From NCBI RefSeq assembly GCF_014645355.1, contig NZ_BMLS01000001.1, forward strand, positions 1,178,001 to 1,242,000: DNA of 64,000 nt. The letters are read 5' to 3'. The position numbers and the translations under genes were made by a program. The notes below the pieces were generated by a model. It was not told where the DNA came from and searched no databases. It was given only the letters and a program-made list of their open reading frames with translations. This DNA comes from Bowmanella pacifica (GTDB taxonomy: Bacteria > Pseudomonadota > Gammaproteobacteria > Enterobacterales > Alteromonadaceae). This document shows positions 10,142 through 18,871 of this stretch, piece by piece (position 1 is the first letter of the stretch; every line of letters begins with the position of its first letter).

Positions 10142-10245
10142 AGTGCAACCTTAATCATGTGAAATCATAAGGCGGCATTATAAAAAAATTACTAATTGGG
10201 ATAATTAAGCAAAAAACACAAACACTGTCTCACTTTTCGTGACAA

Positions 10246-11127
10246 TCATTGAATCTTTGCGACTTCTTCCAGCACGTAGTCGATAAACAAGCGGGCGGCA
10301 TACGACAAGCCCTTACGGCTGGGATACACCAGCCATAAGTCATCCAGGGTCATTTCGTACTCGGGTAATAAATCAATAATTTCGCCGGTTTGCACAAAAG
10401 GTTTAGCCATCACCTCCGGCAATACGCCTATCCCGTCGCCCTGAAAGACCGCATGACGAATATAGTAAGAACTGTTGGCAATCAGACGACTGTCGACTTT
10501 TACACTGCCTTTGTTAAACACCCAGTTGTTCTCCAGGCGGCCATCGGTCCAGCGTAGCATCAGCAAAAAATGCTGTTGCAGATCCTCCAGTTTCTGCGGT
10601 CGTCCGTGTTTTTCCACATAACCCCGACTGGCATACATTTTACGTTTAAAGGGCGTAATTGGGCGGGCGATAAAGGAGCTGTCATCAATACTGCCAATAT
10701 GCACACAGGCGTCTAGCCCGTAATTTAAGATGTCGTGATAGCCCATGCCGCTCAGATGCGTTTCCAGGCGAATATTGGGGTACTTTTGCAAGAAGCTTTG
10801 CAGTATTTCGTGGATCAGTATGTCGGACTCATTCAGCAAACCAATTTTGATCTTGCCGCTGGGGCTGTGGCTATGTGTGCGAATGGCTTCGTGGGCCTGG
10901 TCCAACTGCGGAATAATGTTCTGCAAACTTTGGTAATACTCCAGCCCCGTGGGCGTCAAGGTCAGCCGGCGGGTGGTGCGGGTTAGCAGTTTTACATTTA
11001 ATTGCTGCTCAAGCTCATTCACTCTTCTGCTGACATTGGAGCGCGGCAGATTCAGCGCATCAGCGGCACTGGAGAAGCCCCCCAATTCCACCACCAGCAT
11101 AAAGAGTTTTAAGTCATCAATTTTCAT
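10246..11127 (-). CDS. LysR-family regulator, probable local regulator of the RND efflux operon
   Basis: A 293-residue LysR-type transcription factor. The N-terminal winged helix-turn-helix contains LNLPRSNVSRRVNELEQQL, and the C-terminal part is a periplasmic-binding-like effector domain of normal length. The start at 11127 (MKIDDLKLF) matches the family; an ATG 12 nt upstream is possible. It lies immediately upstream of, and in the same direction as, the adaptor-pump-channel operon, the arrangement seen for LysR regulators of RND pumps such as MexT. The effector is unknown. Confidence 0.9.
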   Translation of the reverse strand: MKIDDLKLFMLVVELGGFSSAADALNLPRSNVSRRVNELEQQLNVKLLTRTTRRLTLTPTGLEYYQSLQNIIPQLDQAHEAIRTHSHSPSGKIKIGLLNESDILIHEILQSFLQKYPNIRLETHLSGMGYHDILNYGLDACVHIGSIDDSSFIARPITPFKRKMYASRGYVEKHGRPQKLEDLQQHFLLMLRWTDGRLENNWVFNKGSVKVDSRLIANSSYYIRHAVFQGDGIGVLPEVMAKPFVQTGEIIDLLPEYEMTLDDLWLVYPSRKGLSYAARLFIDYVLEEVAKIQ

Positions 11128-11152
11128 ACTGTCGCCCAAGCGTTCATTTGCT

Positions 11153-12334
11153 TTACACCACCTGGCCAGCCACCCAGCCGCTGCTCCAGGCCCATTGGAA
11201 GTTGTAACCGCCCAACCAGCCGGTAACGTCCATAACTTCGCCGATAAAGTACAAACCCGGCACTTTTCTGGCTTCCATGGTTTTGGACGACAGCTCGTTG
11301 GTATCCACGCCCCCTAAGGTCACTTCGGCGGTGCGGTAGCCTTCGGTGCCGTTGGGTTTCAGTGCCCATTCTTCAAAGGCTACGGCCACCTGCTCAAGCT
11401 GTTTACCCTGATATTGCTTAAGTGGCTTATTGCTGAGCTGAAAATACTCAATGGCCACCTGCACGAAACGTTTAGGATAGAGCTTGGCCAGGGCGGTACT
11501 GAGCTGCGCATCAGGATGGGCGGTTTGTTCTGCTTGCAGCCACTCATGCAGGTTTTGCTGCGGCGATAAATTAAATTGCACCGCCTGACCGGGGTGCCAG
11601 AAAGACGAGATCTGTAGCACCGCCGGACCTGACAGACCGCGGTGGGTAAACAGAATATTTTCCCTGAAACTGGTGTTTTCCACCTCCGCAGTGGAGTCCA
11701 AAGAGATACCACTCAGCTCGGCCAGCACCTGTTTATCCTGGTCATGCAGGGTAAAAGGTACCAGGCCTGCACGGGTGGGCAACACCTTTAAACCGAACTG
11801 CTCTGCCACCTTATAACCAAAAGGGCTGGCCCCCAGCTTGGGCATGGACAAACCGCCGGTGGCAATCACCAGCGACTGACAAGCAAACTCACCCTGACTG
11901 GTCTGTAGTACAAAGCCCTGCTCGGTTTTATCTATTTGCCCCACCTCAACAGGGTGACGCACTTGTACGTTGGCCTTGTCGCATTCGCGCATCAGCAGAT
12001 TGAGGATATCTTTGGCTGAGTCATCGCAGAATAACTGGCCCAGGGTTTTCTCGTGGTAGGCAATACCATACTCGGCCACCAGGGCGATAAAATCCCACTG
12101 GGTATACTGACTTAAGGCTGACTTACAAAAATGCGGATTGGCCGACAGGTAGTTTTCTGCCGAGGCATACATATTGGTGAAGTTACAACGCCCACCGCCG
12201 GACATTAAAATCTTGCCGCCGATGCGTTTGGCATGATCCAGCACCATCACCGAGCGGCCACGCTGACCGGCCTGCGCCGCACAAAACAACCCGGCCGCAC
12301 CGGCACCGATGACAATCACATCCAGCTTCAACAA
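11153..12334 (-). CDS. BaiN/RdsA-family (HI0933, YhiN) NAD(P)/FAD-dependent oxidoreductase
   Basis: A flavoprotein of about 393 residues with an N-terminal FAD-binding GxGxxG motif (VIGAGAAGLFCA) and the family blocks GGKILMSGGGRCNFTN, ATGGLSMPKLGASPFGY and LYFIGEVMDVTGWLGGYNFQWA. The start is taken as TTG at 12334 because GGAG lies 8 nt upstream and the FAD motif then sits at the usual distance from the N terminus. An in-frame ATG at 12358 has no ribosome-binding site. Family members are 2-electron oxidoreductases of uncertain physiological substrate. It lies 25 nt downstream of nothing on its own strand and ends close to the LysR gene start. Confidence 0.88.
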   Translation of the reverse strand: MLKLDVIVIGAGAAGLFCAAQAGQRGRSVMVLDHAKRIGGKILMSGGGRCNFTNMYASAENYLSANPHFCKSALSQYTQWDFIALVAEYGIAYHEKTLGQLFCDDSAKDILNLLMRECDKANVQVRHPVEVGQIDKTEQGFVLQTSQGEFACQSLVIATGGLSMPKLGASPFGYKVAEQFGLKVLPTRAGLVPFTLHDQDKQVLAELSGISLDSTAEVENTSFRENILFTHRGLSGPAVLQISSFWHPGQAVQFNLSPQQNLHEWLQAEQTAHPDAQLSTALAKLYPKRFVQVAIEYFQLSNKPLKQYQGKQLEQVAVAFEEWALKPNGTEGYRTAEVTLGGVDTNELSSKTMEARKVPGLYFIGEVMDVTGWLGGYNFQWAWSSGWVAGQVV

Positions 12335-12481
12335 AGCAGTTCTCCAGCCCGCAGGCATAAGCGCAAAAACCGCGCGAGTATAGCGAATTTGCGCCTGTGT
12401 TGCGTAGCAAAAATCCCCTGAGACTGGCCGATATCAGCTGGCCTCCTTGCTCCGCAAACAACAGCAAAACATCTGCCAATT

Positions 12482-12509
12482 AAAAGAAAGGGCGCTTAAT
12501 GCGCCCTTT
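12482..12509 (-). terminator. Terminator of the peroxiredoxin gene
   Basis: A perfect nine-base-pair stem (12487-12495 with 12501-12509, AAAGGGCGC/GCGCCCTTT) with a 5-nt loop. On the minus strand it is followed by CTTTTA. It begins 8 nt after the peroxiredoxin stop codon. Confidence 0.8.
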
Positions 12510-12516
12510 GCCAAGA

Positions 12517-12990
12517 TTAAAGCTGTTCGAGCATCGTTTGGGCATCACTCACTTCAAACATGCCTGGTGCTTCCAGATTAAGTTTTTCTACCACACCGTC
12601 GACCACTAGCATGGAATAACGCTGGGAGCGCACACCACCAAAGGCGCCGGTGTCTTTGTCCAGACCCAGGGCTTTAGTAAAGCTGGCGTCGCCGTCACCT
12701 AACATCAACAATTCCTCAGCGTTCTGGCTTTTACCCCAGGCTTCCATCACAAAGGCATCGTTCACTGATACACAAATAATGCTGTCGACACCTTTGGCCT
12801 GTAGCTTATCGGCCAGCGCCACATAGCCCGGCAGGTGAGAATTGGAACAGGTAGGCGTAAAAGCACCCGGCACCGCAAAAAGTATCACTTTCTTGCCGTT
12901 AAACAGCTCGCTGTTACCAAGCTGTTTAGTTTCGCCATTTGCGCGTAAGCTCAGGCTGACCTGAGGTAGAGATTGACCTTGTTGAATCAT
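12517..12990 (-). CDS. Prx5-type peroxiredoxin
   Basis: A 157-residue thioredoxin-fold peroxidase of the Prx5/type II group. The peroxidatic cysteine lies in the motif PGAFTPTCSNSHLPGY, and the conserved arginine-containing RSQRYSMLVVDG segment completes the active site. It reduces hydroperoxides in the cytosol, probably with glutaredoxin or thioredoxin. Length is normal for the stand-alone form without a glutaredoxin fusion. An AGGA ribosome-binding site lies 8 nt before the ATG. It stands alone with its own terminator; no OxyR site was recognised upstream. Confidence 0.92.
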   Translation of the reverse strand: MIQQGQSLPQVSLSLRANGETKQLGNSELFNGKKVILFAVPGAFTPTCSNSHLPGYVALADKLQAKGVDSIICVSVNDAFVMEAWGKSQNAEELLMLGDGDASFTKALGLDKDTGAFGGVRSQRYSMLVVDGVVEKLNLEAPGMFEVSDAQTMLEQL

Positions 12991-13223
12991 TGCAGTTCCT
13001 GACAGATAAAGGTGAGCAGAGTATTTATCAAGTTGTCGCCAAGATCACCTAGTAAGATATCAGCCTGCTATAAGAATTCGATATAAGAACACCATATCAC
13101 CTGCAGGCTATAGCCATTTATCCTCTATAACCCGGCACTTATGGCGTTCCCATAAAATAGACATTTCATACAAAATGCGAAATAGGTAAGCTGCCTGCCT
13201 CTTCCTCAAACGCCCAGGCGTCC

Positions 13224-14138
13224 ATGCAAGTTCGGGAACCCTGGTTATGGCTGATGGCCATGACCTGTATTTTCTTCTGGGGTGGCAACTTTAATGCCGC
13301 CGAAGCGTTAGCAGGCGAGGTGTCGGCCCTGACTGCCGCGGCCGAGCGCTTTCTGATTGCCGCCATAATTCTGCTAGCACTGAGATTAGGGCAAGGCAAG
13401 CGGGAGTCTGCGCTGAGTCAGCATCAGATTGTGTGGCTTGTTGTGCTGGGTGTCATCGGCGTGTTTGGTTTTAACTACGCATTTTTTCTTGGTTTACAAC
13501 AAACCTCGGCACTCAATGGTGCCCTGATTATGGCAGCCAGCCCGCTGGTAACCAATATCCTTTCGGCCTGGCTACTGAAAACCAGAATCACTTTGCTCAA
13601 CGCCCTTGGGATAATGATTGGCCTGGTAGGGGTCAGCCTGGTGATCACCGGAAATGAGTGGCAAAACCTACGTATCGCGCCCGGCGATCTGTATATGGTG
13701 CTGGCTTGTCTATGTATGTGCAGTTTTACTGTGCTAAGTAAAAAGCATGCCGCCCACGTTCCGCCTATGCAGTTAACCCGTTGGACCATAGTGGTAGGCA
13801 CAGGGCTGCTTTGTCTGTTCGCTTTATTGATTGAACAGCCATTACAGCAGCTGCCGACTATCAGCCTGAAGAGCCATATTTTGCTAATTTACATGGGCGT
13901 ATTCGGCACTTTTGTGGCCTATGCATGCTGGATGAAAGCCTTGCAGGGTATCGCCCCCGGCCGCTTGTCTCTGTGTTTTAACTTTGTACCGATTTTCACC
14001 CTGCTAATAGGCTTAGCGACGGGCCATTATCCTAACGCGGCTCAGCTATTGGGCATGTTGCTGGTGATTAGCGGTGTGTTACTGGGGAGTGGTTTGATTA
14101 AAAAGCGCGCCGCTGTGGTTCGCCAGCCTGCCAACTAA
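13224..14138 (+). CDS. EamA/DMT-superfamily transporter
   Basis: A 304-residue inner-membrane protein with ten predicted helices arranged as two EamA repeats. The first repeat opens with CIFFWGGNFNAAEALAGEVSAL, shortened here to its FWGGNFNAAE core, and the second begins near GDLYMVLACLCMCSF. DMT proteins export or exchange small metabolites such as amino acids or nucleotide derivatives; the substrate cannot be assigned. It is a single gene on the plus strand between the divergent peroxiredoxin and the convergent rsmJ. The 233-nt upstream gap should contain both promoters, but no clear -35/-10 pair was chosen. Confidence 0.88.
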   Translation: MQVREPWLWLMAMTCIFFWGGNFNAAEALAGEVSALTAAAERFLIAAIILLALRLGQGKRESALSQHQIVWLVVLGVIGVFGFNYAFFLGLQQTSALNGALIMAASPLVTNILSAWLLKTRITLLNALGIMIGLVGVSLVITGNEWQNLRIAPGDLYMVLACLCMCSFTVLSKKHAAHVPPMQLTRWTIVVGTGLLCLFALLIEQPLQQLPTISLKSHILLIYMGVFGTFVAYACWMKALQGIAPGRLSLCFNFVPIFTLLIGLATGHYPNAAQLLGMLLVISGVLLGSGLIKKRAAVVRQPAN

Positions 14139-14155
14139 ACAGCCATCAGAGCAGA

Positions 14156-14911
14156 TTAACGCAGATAAATATCGAAGCGGTTGGCCTTGCCCTGCATCTC
14201 CAAAGAAGGTTTTTGATTGTTCAGATATGGCGCACCGGACGGGCGCTTCACCACCACGCGCTTTTTAGCCAAACACAGAGCTGGCGCCAGCAGCGCATCG
14301 GCGTCAAGGTCCGGCCCGAGCAGCAACTGGAATAAACGCATTTCCTTTTTCACCAGGGCAGCTTTTTTCCGGTGCGGGAACATAGGATCCAGATACACCA
14401 CATCAGGCACCTCAGCTTGCCAGGCACTTAAGGTATCCAACGCCGAGGCCGGTAACAATTTTAACCGCTGTGGCAACCACTGGCTAAGCTCAGGGTCATT
14501 GGCCGCGCGCTGCAGGCCATCGTCCAGTAGCGCCGCCACCGCATTAACCCGCTCCAGCATAGTTACCTGACACCCAAGGCTGGCCAGAATAAAGGCATCA
14601 CGACCCAGGCCAGCGGTGGCATCCAGCACTTGCGGTCTAAACCCAGGTTTAATACCCACAGCTTTGGCCACGGCTTCATTTTTACCGCCACCATGCTGAC
14701 GTCGCCAGGCCATGGCGTCACTGGCAAAATCCACCTGCACCGTACCCATTTTTAGATCGTCCAGGGTTTTTAGGTGCAAACCCTGCGCATCCAGCCACAG
14801 CACCAAACCACTGTCTGCCTGCTCGGCAAAATCAAGCTGCCAGCGCTCGGCCAGCAATTTGGCCTGGGCAACAAATTCCGGCTCGGCGGCAAGAATGGAA
14901 ATAACCGTCAT
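14156..14911 (-). CDS. rsmJ: 16S rRNA (guanine1516-N2)-methyltransferase RsmJ
   Basis: A 251-residue SAM-dependent methyltransferase. The SAM-binding motif I is LDATAGLGRDAFILASLG and the catalytic-type motif IV is YLDPMFPHRKKAA, both diagnostic for RsmJ (formerly YhiQ), which methylates G1516 of 16S rRNA. The preceding AMAWRRQHGGGKNEAVAKA block is also characteristic. The start codon overlaps the recG stop by one base (TGATG), indicating translational coupling to recG. Length matches the family. Confidence 0.94.
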   Translation of the reverse strand: MTVISILAAEPEFVAQAKLLAERWQLDFAEQADSGLVLWLDAQGLHLKTLDDLKMGTVQVDFASDAMAWRRQHGGGKNEAVAKAVGIKPGFRPQVLDATAGLGRDAFILASLGCQVTMLERVNAVAALLDDGLQRAANDPELSQWLPQRLKLLPASALDTLSAWQAEVPDVVYLDPMFPHRKKAALVKKEMRLFQLLLGPDLDADALLAPALCLAKKRVVVKRPSGAPYLNNQKPSLEMQGKANRFDIYLR

Positions 14912-16989
14912 CAGGCGTGTCCGTAGTCTTCCCGGTGCGCCAACCAGCGATTAATAATCGCCTGGGCCTTGGCCGGGTAATGCTGCCAAAGTTGATTGGC
15001 CAGCTGTTGAACCTGGGGGATCAGATGCGCATCACGCACCAGATCGGCAATTTTCAGGTCGGCCAGGCCAGTTTGCTTGGTGCCAAGCAGTTCACCCGGT
15101 CCGCGTATTTCCAGGTCGCGCTGGGCAATATAAAACCCATCGTTGCTTTCACGCAGTACCGCCAGGCGCTTACTGGCAGTTTTCGACAAGGGCGATTGGT
15201 ACATCAATACACAATGGCTTTCCACCGAGCCGCGCCCCACCCGACCGCGCAGCTGGTGCAATTGCGCCAGCCCCAATCGCTCTGGGTTTTCGATAATCAT
15301 CAAACTGGCATTGGGCACATCCACCCCCACTTCAATCACTGTGGTGGCCACCAGCAAGTCCAGCTCGCCGTCTTTAAAGGCCTGCATCACTGCCTGTTTC
15401 TCGGCGGCTTTCAGGCGGCCATGCACCAGCGCCACCCGCAGTTCAGGCAAGGCCATGGCTAAGGCCTGGGCGGTATCTTCGGCGGCCTGACATTGCAAGA
15501 CCTCCGATTCTTCAATCAAAGTACAGACCCAATACACCTGACGGCCTTCGGTTTGACAGGCCTGACGCACCCGGTATACCACTTCATCACGGCGGCTGTC
15601 CGGGATCACCACGGTTTTCACCGGCGTGCGCCCTGGTGGCAACTCGTCGATAACCGAAGTATCCAAATCGGCGTAGGCAGTCATGGCCAAAGTACGGGGA
15701 ATGGGGGTGGCGGTCATAATCAACTGATGCGGCGCCATCCCCTGGTGCTGGCCTTTTTCCCGCAATGCCAGGCGCTGATGTACGCCGAATCTGTGCTGCT
15801 CGTCGATAATCACTAAGGCAAGATGATGGAAATTCACGCTTTGCTGGAAAATCGCATGGGTGCCCACCAACATTTTAATCTCGCCACTTTGCAAACGTTC
15901 CAGCTGCGCTTCACGGGCTTTACCTTTCAACTTGCCAGCCAGCCAGCCCACTTCAATGCCCAAAGGCTCAAGCCACTGGCGGAAGTTATTGGCGTGCTGC
16001 TCGGCCAAAAGTTCGGTGGGTGCCATCAGCGCTACCTGATAGCCATTGCCTATAGCGGTTAACGCCGCCAAGGCCGCCACCAGGGTTTTACCCGAGCCAA
16101 CATCCCCTTGCACCAGACGCATCATGGGGCAGGGCTTGAGTAAGTCGTGCTGAATTTCTTCCACTACCCGGCGCTGTGCGTTGGTAGGCGAAAAAGGCAA
16201 GCTGCCGAGAAACTGCTCCAGCAAGGCAAAATCCGGTTTAAGCGACAACGCCAGCTGGCTATCGCTGTTCTGCCTGAGCTTAAGGACGCTAAGGTGGTGG
16301 GCTAGTAACTCTTCCAGAATCAGCCGCTGCTGGGCCGGATGTTCGCCGTTTTCCAGCAGCGCCAGACTGACATCAGGGCCGGGCCGGTGTACCAGCATCA
16401 GGGCCTGTTCCAGGCTGATTTGATTATTGTACATACCATCAGGCAGCAGCTCTGCCAGGCCGCCTTTTTGTAACAAGGCCAGGGCCTGGTCAGTAAGGCT
16501 GCGCAAACTTAGCTGCTTAAGCCCTTCGGTAGTGGGATAAATCGGTGTGTAAGCGTCTTCAACCGGCTGGTCAAGGCTGTCGTCACGCTGCACCCGGTAT
16601 TCCGGATGCATCATTTCCAGACCGTATTTGCCGCGTCTGACCTCGCCAAAACAACGAATGCTCAGACCGGGTTTAAGGGCTTCACGCTGGGCCGCGTTAA
16701 AATGAAAGAACCTCAGGGTCAGGCTGCCACTGGCGTCTTTAACCCTGACCGTGAGCATGCGCTTTTTACCAAACTGAATATCGCTGGACTGGATCTCGGC
16801 CTCTATGCTGGCGTGGATCTGCGGCATCAAATCCGCAATAGCATAAATACGGGTGCGGTCTTCGTAGCGCAGCGGCAAATGAAACAGCAAATCCTGCACT
16901 GTCACTAAGCCAAGCTTTTCCAGCCTTTCCGCGACCTTGCTCCCTACCCCTTTAAGTTCGGTTACTTTCCGATATGCCAGTGACTGCAT
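14911..16989 (-). CDS. recG: ATP-dependent DNA helicase RecG
   Basis: A 692-residue RecG. The N-terminal wedge/OB domain (residues about 1-165) carries GVGSKVAERLEKLGL and the LRFFHFN segment. The helicase core has Walker A QGDVGSGKTLVAA, a DEQH-type Walker B (IIDEQHRFG), motif III TATPIPRTL and motif VI QLRGRVGRG. RecG remodels stalled forks and branched DNA intermediates. It is downstream of trmH and a thioredoxin-fold gene on the same strand and coupled to rsmJ. The trmH-recG linkage after spoT is common in gammaproteobacteria. Confidence 0.97.
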   Translation of the reverse strand: MQSLAYRKVTELKGVGSKVAERLEKLGLVTVQDLLFHLPLRYEDRTRIYAIADLMPQIHASIEAEIQSSDIQFGKKRMLTVRVKDASGSLTLRFFHFNAAQREALKPGLSIRCFGEVRRGKYGLEMMHPEYRVQRDDSLDQPVEDAYTPIYPTTEGLKQLSLRSLTDQALALLQKGGLAELLPDGMYNNQISLEQALMLVHRPGPDVSLALLENGEHPAQQRLILEELLAHHLSVLKLRQNSDSQLALSLKPDFALLEQFLGSLPFSPTNAQRRVVEEIQHDLLKPCPMMRLVQGDVGSGKTLVAALAALTAIGNGYQVALMAPTELLAEQHANNFRQWLEPLGIEVGWLAGKLKGKAREAQLERLQSGEIKMLVGTHAIFQQSVNFHHLALVIIDEQHRFGVHQRLALREKGQHQGMAPHQLIMTATPIPRTLAMTAYADLDTSVIDELPPGRTPVKTVVIPDSRRDEVVYRVRQACQTEGRQVYWVCTLIEESEVLQCQAAEDTAQALAMALPELRVALVHGRLKAAEKQAVMQAFKDGELDLLVATTVIEVGVDVPNASLMIIENPERLGLAQLHQLRGRVGRGSVESHCVLMYQSPLSKTASKRLAVLRESNDGFYIAQRDLEIRGPGELLGTKQTGLADLKIADLVRDAHLIPQVQQLANQLWQHYPAKAQAIINRWLAHREDYGHA

Positions 16990-16992
16990 CCA

Positions 16993-17625
16993 TCATGATT
17001 TTATCGCCAGTTTGGCGGCATGATACATCAACTGCGGGTCGACTCGTACCTTGTAGTTAGGATTCACATACTGAAATTGAATTAACCCGTCTTTATCCAG
17101 CACATAAGCCGCTGGTACAGGCAACACAATGCGATCACTGCCAGGTAGGGTGGGGAAGGTATTGCCTTTCCAATCGCGATACTTTGCCGCAATCTCATCC
17201 GGCAGATAAAACGCCAGCCCAAAGGCACGAATAGCCTCAAGATTGGGGTCAGACAACAGCTTGACCTGATAGTCAGTATCAAATTTTTGCTCGTTTAGGC
17301 GTTCGGGTGAATCCGGCGACACCGCCAGCAACTGATAACCCAGGGCGGTAAACTGTTTCTCCACCGGCTGAAAACCCGCTAACTGGGCATTGCAATAAGG
17401 GCACCAGCCACCACGATAAAACAGCAGCACTGTTGGCTTGCTGGCCACCAGCTCTCGCAGGTTTACCGCTTCACCTTGGGCGGTTTTAAGGGTGACATCT
17501 GGGATCTGCTGACCATTTAGAAGTGGGGTGACATTCTCGGGGCTGTCAGCCACTTGACTGCGATCAAGAGCATATAAGGGACTGGCAAGCAGCAGCAGAA
17601 TAAGGGCCAAAGGTCGAATCAACAT
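16993..17625 (-). CDS. Exported peroxiredoxin-like/AhpC-TSA family thioredoxin-fold protein
   Basis: A 210-residue protein with a cleavable signal peptide (about residues 1-19, ending SPLYA). An AhpC/TSA thioredoxin-fold domain follows, with the redox motif GGWCPYCNAQL. The WCPYC dithiol separates it from typical peroxiredoxins and fits the PRX-like/bacterioferritin-comigratory relatives. It probably acts in the periplasm as a thiol oxidoreductase or peroxidase; the partner is unknown. The stop lies 3 nt before the recG start, so recG may be co-transcribed with it. Confidence 0.85.
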   Translation of the reverse strand: MLIRPLALILLLLASPLYALDRSQVADSPENVTPLLNGQQIPDVTLKTAQGEAVNLRELVASKPTVLLFYRGGWCPYCNAQLAGFQPVEKQFTALGYQLLAVSPDSPERLNEQKFDTDYQVKLLSDPNLEAIRAFGLAFYLPDEIAAKYRDWKGNTFPTLPGSDRIVLPVPAAYVLDKDGLIQFQYVNPNYKVRVDPQLMYHAAKLAIKS

Positions 17626-17709
17626 AATGGAGGGTTCCGTTTTTAACTAAGACCCTCAATTGACCTTGGATGGGGCGGCTTTCTTTCAAAAGCCGTATTG
17701 AATGCGGTT

Positions 17710-18465
17710 TTAGCCAGCCTGACCAGACTCAGCCATTTTACGTTGCCAGCCGGTGCGAATGCTGATCTCTTCTTCCAGTTCCACCCGACCATCCTGCTGC
17801 ATCACCTGCCACCACTGCTCATCAGCCTGAATCTGCCCTTCATCGTCAATATGCGGGTAGTCCAGTCCTTTTAAGCGGCTCATATAGGCCAGCTTGGGAT
17901 AGCCGCCTTCAAATAGAATGCGCTGACATTCCGTTTCGTCCAGTCGGGGCTGTTCAAACATACCGGCCTGCTGACGCTGACGCTGTGCTTCATAAAGGAT
18001 AAGTGAGCCGGCCACTGAGACATTCAGTGACTGCACCATACCCAGCATAGGGATAATGATTTCCTGATCTGCCGCAGCGATGGCTTCATCACTGGCCCCG
18101 GTGCGTTCCTGACCAAAGAGTATGGCGGTTGGTTTGGTGTAATCCACCTCACGAAAATCCACGGCTTTGTCAGACAGATGGGTGACCAGTACCTGCATCC
18201 CCTGGCCTTTAAAATGCGCCAGAGCATCAGCCGTGGTTTTGTGTGAGTGCAACTTTAACCAGTTTTGGCTACCCACCGCCGTACCTCGCCGGATCTGATG
18301 CTTAGTGGCCCAGATAGCGTGCAGGTGGTGAACACCGGTGGCGTCGCAGTTTCTCATCATGGCCGCCAGATTATGCGGCTTGTGAACCTTCTCCAGGCAC
18401 ACGGCCAGGTCAGGTTGGCGCAGCCCCAGCATATGGCGGATGCGCCGATAACGATTCGGAGTCAC
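17710..18465 (-). CDS. trmH: tRNA (guanosine18-2'-O)-methyltransferase TrmH
   Basis: A 251-residue SPOUT methyltransferase with the three knot motifs: HNLAAMMRNCDATGV (catalytic arginine and asparagine region), LFGQERTGAS, and IPMLGMVQSLNVSVA. TrmH methylates the ribose of G18 in the tRNA D-loop. The C-terminal basic extension (GWQRKMAESGQ) is usual for the proteobacterial enzyme. The start is GTG at 18465, 9 nt after the ridA stop, so the gene is part of the gmk-rpoZ-spoT-ridA-trmH direction block. Confidence 0.95.
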   Translation of the reverse strand: MTPNRYRRIRHMLGLRQPDLAVCLEKVHKPHNLAAMMRNCDATGVHHLHAIWATKHQIRRGTAVGSQNWLKLHSHKTTADALAHFKGQGMQVLVTHLSDKAVDFREVDYTKPTAILFGQERTGASDEAIAAADQEIIIPMLGMVQSLNVSVAGSLILYEAQRQRQQAGMFEQPRLDETECQRILFEGGYPKLAYMSRLKGLDYPHIDDEGQIQADEQWWQVMQQDGRVELEEEISIRTGWQRKMAESGQAG

Positions 18466-18474
18466 AGGCCTGCC

Positions 18475-18861
18475 TTACTCCGGCAGTTCCATTACGCCGT
18501 CGATTTCGATCTGTGAGCCTTTGGGCAGTTCTTTTACGCCAATGGCGGCACGGGCAGGATAGGGCTGCTTAAAGTACTGGCTCATGATCTCGTTAACCTT
18601 GGCAAAGTTTGACAGGTCAATCAGGAAAATATTGACCTTGGTCAGATCGTTAGTGCTACCGCCAGCGGCTTCACACACGGCCTTCACGTTTTCAAACACC
18701 TGACGTGCCTGGGCTTCAAAATCCTCGGAAACCATTTCCATGGTTTCAGGTACCAGTGGAATCTGGCCTGACAGGTAAACGGTAGTGCCAGATTTAACCG
18801 CCTGGCTGTAAGTACCAATAGCTTTGGGGGCCCGGTCTGTGTGAATAACGGACTTAGACAT
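18475..18861 (-). CDS. ridA: RidA-family 2-iminobutanoate/2-iminopropanoate deaminase
   Basis: A 128-residue YjgF/YER057c/UK114 family protein. It hydrolyses reactive enamine/imine intermediates made by PLP enzymes. Diagnostic segments are [28 protein letters not shown] and the C-terminal [20 protein letters not shown], which includes the active-site arginine. The ATG at 18861 gives the family length; the reading frame extends further upstream into the end of spoT but that extension does not resemble a protein of this family. It sits 10 nt downstream of spoT, the usual position in this order. Confidence 0.95.
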   Translation of the reverse strand: MSKSVIHTDRAPKAIGTYSQAVKSGTTVYLSGQIPLVPETMEMVSEDFEAQARQVFENVKAVCEAAGGSTNDLTKVNIFLIDLSNFAKVNEIMSQYFKQPYPARAAIGVKELPKGSQIEIDGVMELPE

Positions 18862-18871
18862 AAAAACTTCC

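Noticed and set aside
10188-10205. ATTA-N10-TAAT palindrome between the LysR gene and the efflux operon as a LysR box
   Set aside because: The symmetry is even-spaced and in AT-rich DNA, and it does not fit the T-N11-A rule. Too weak to list as a site.
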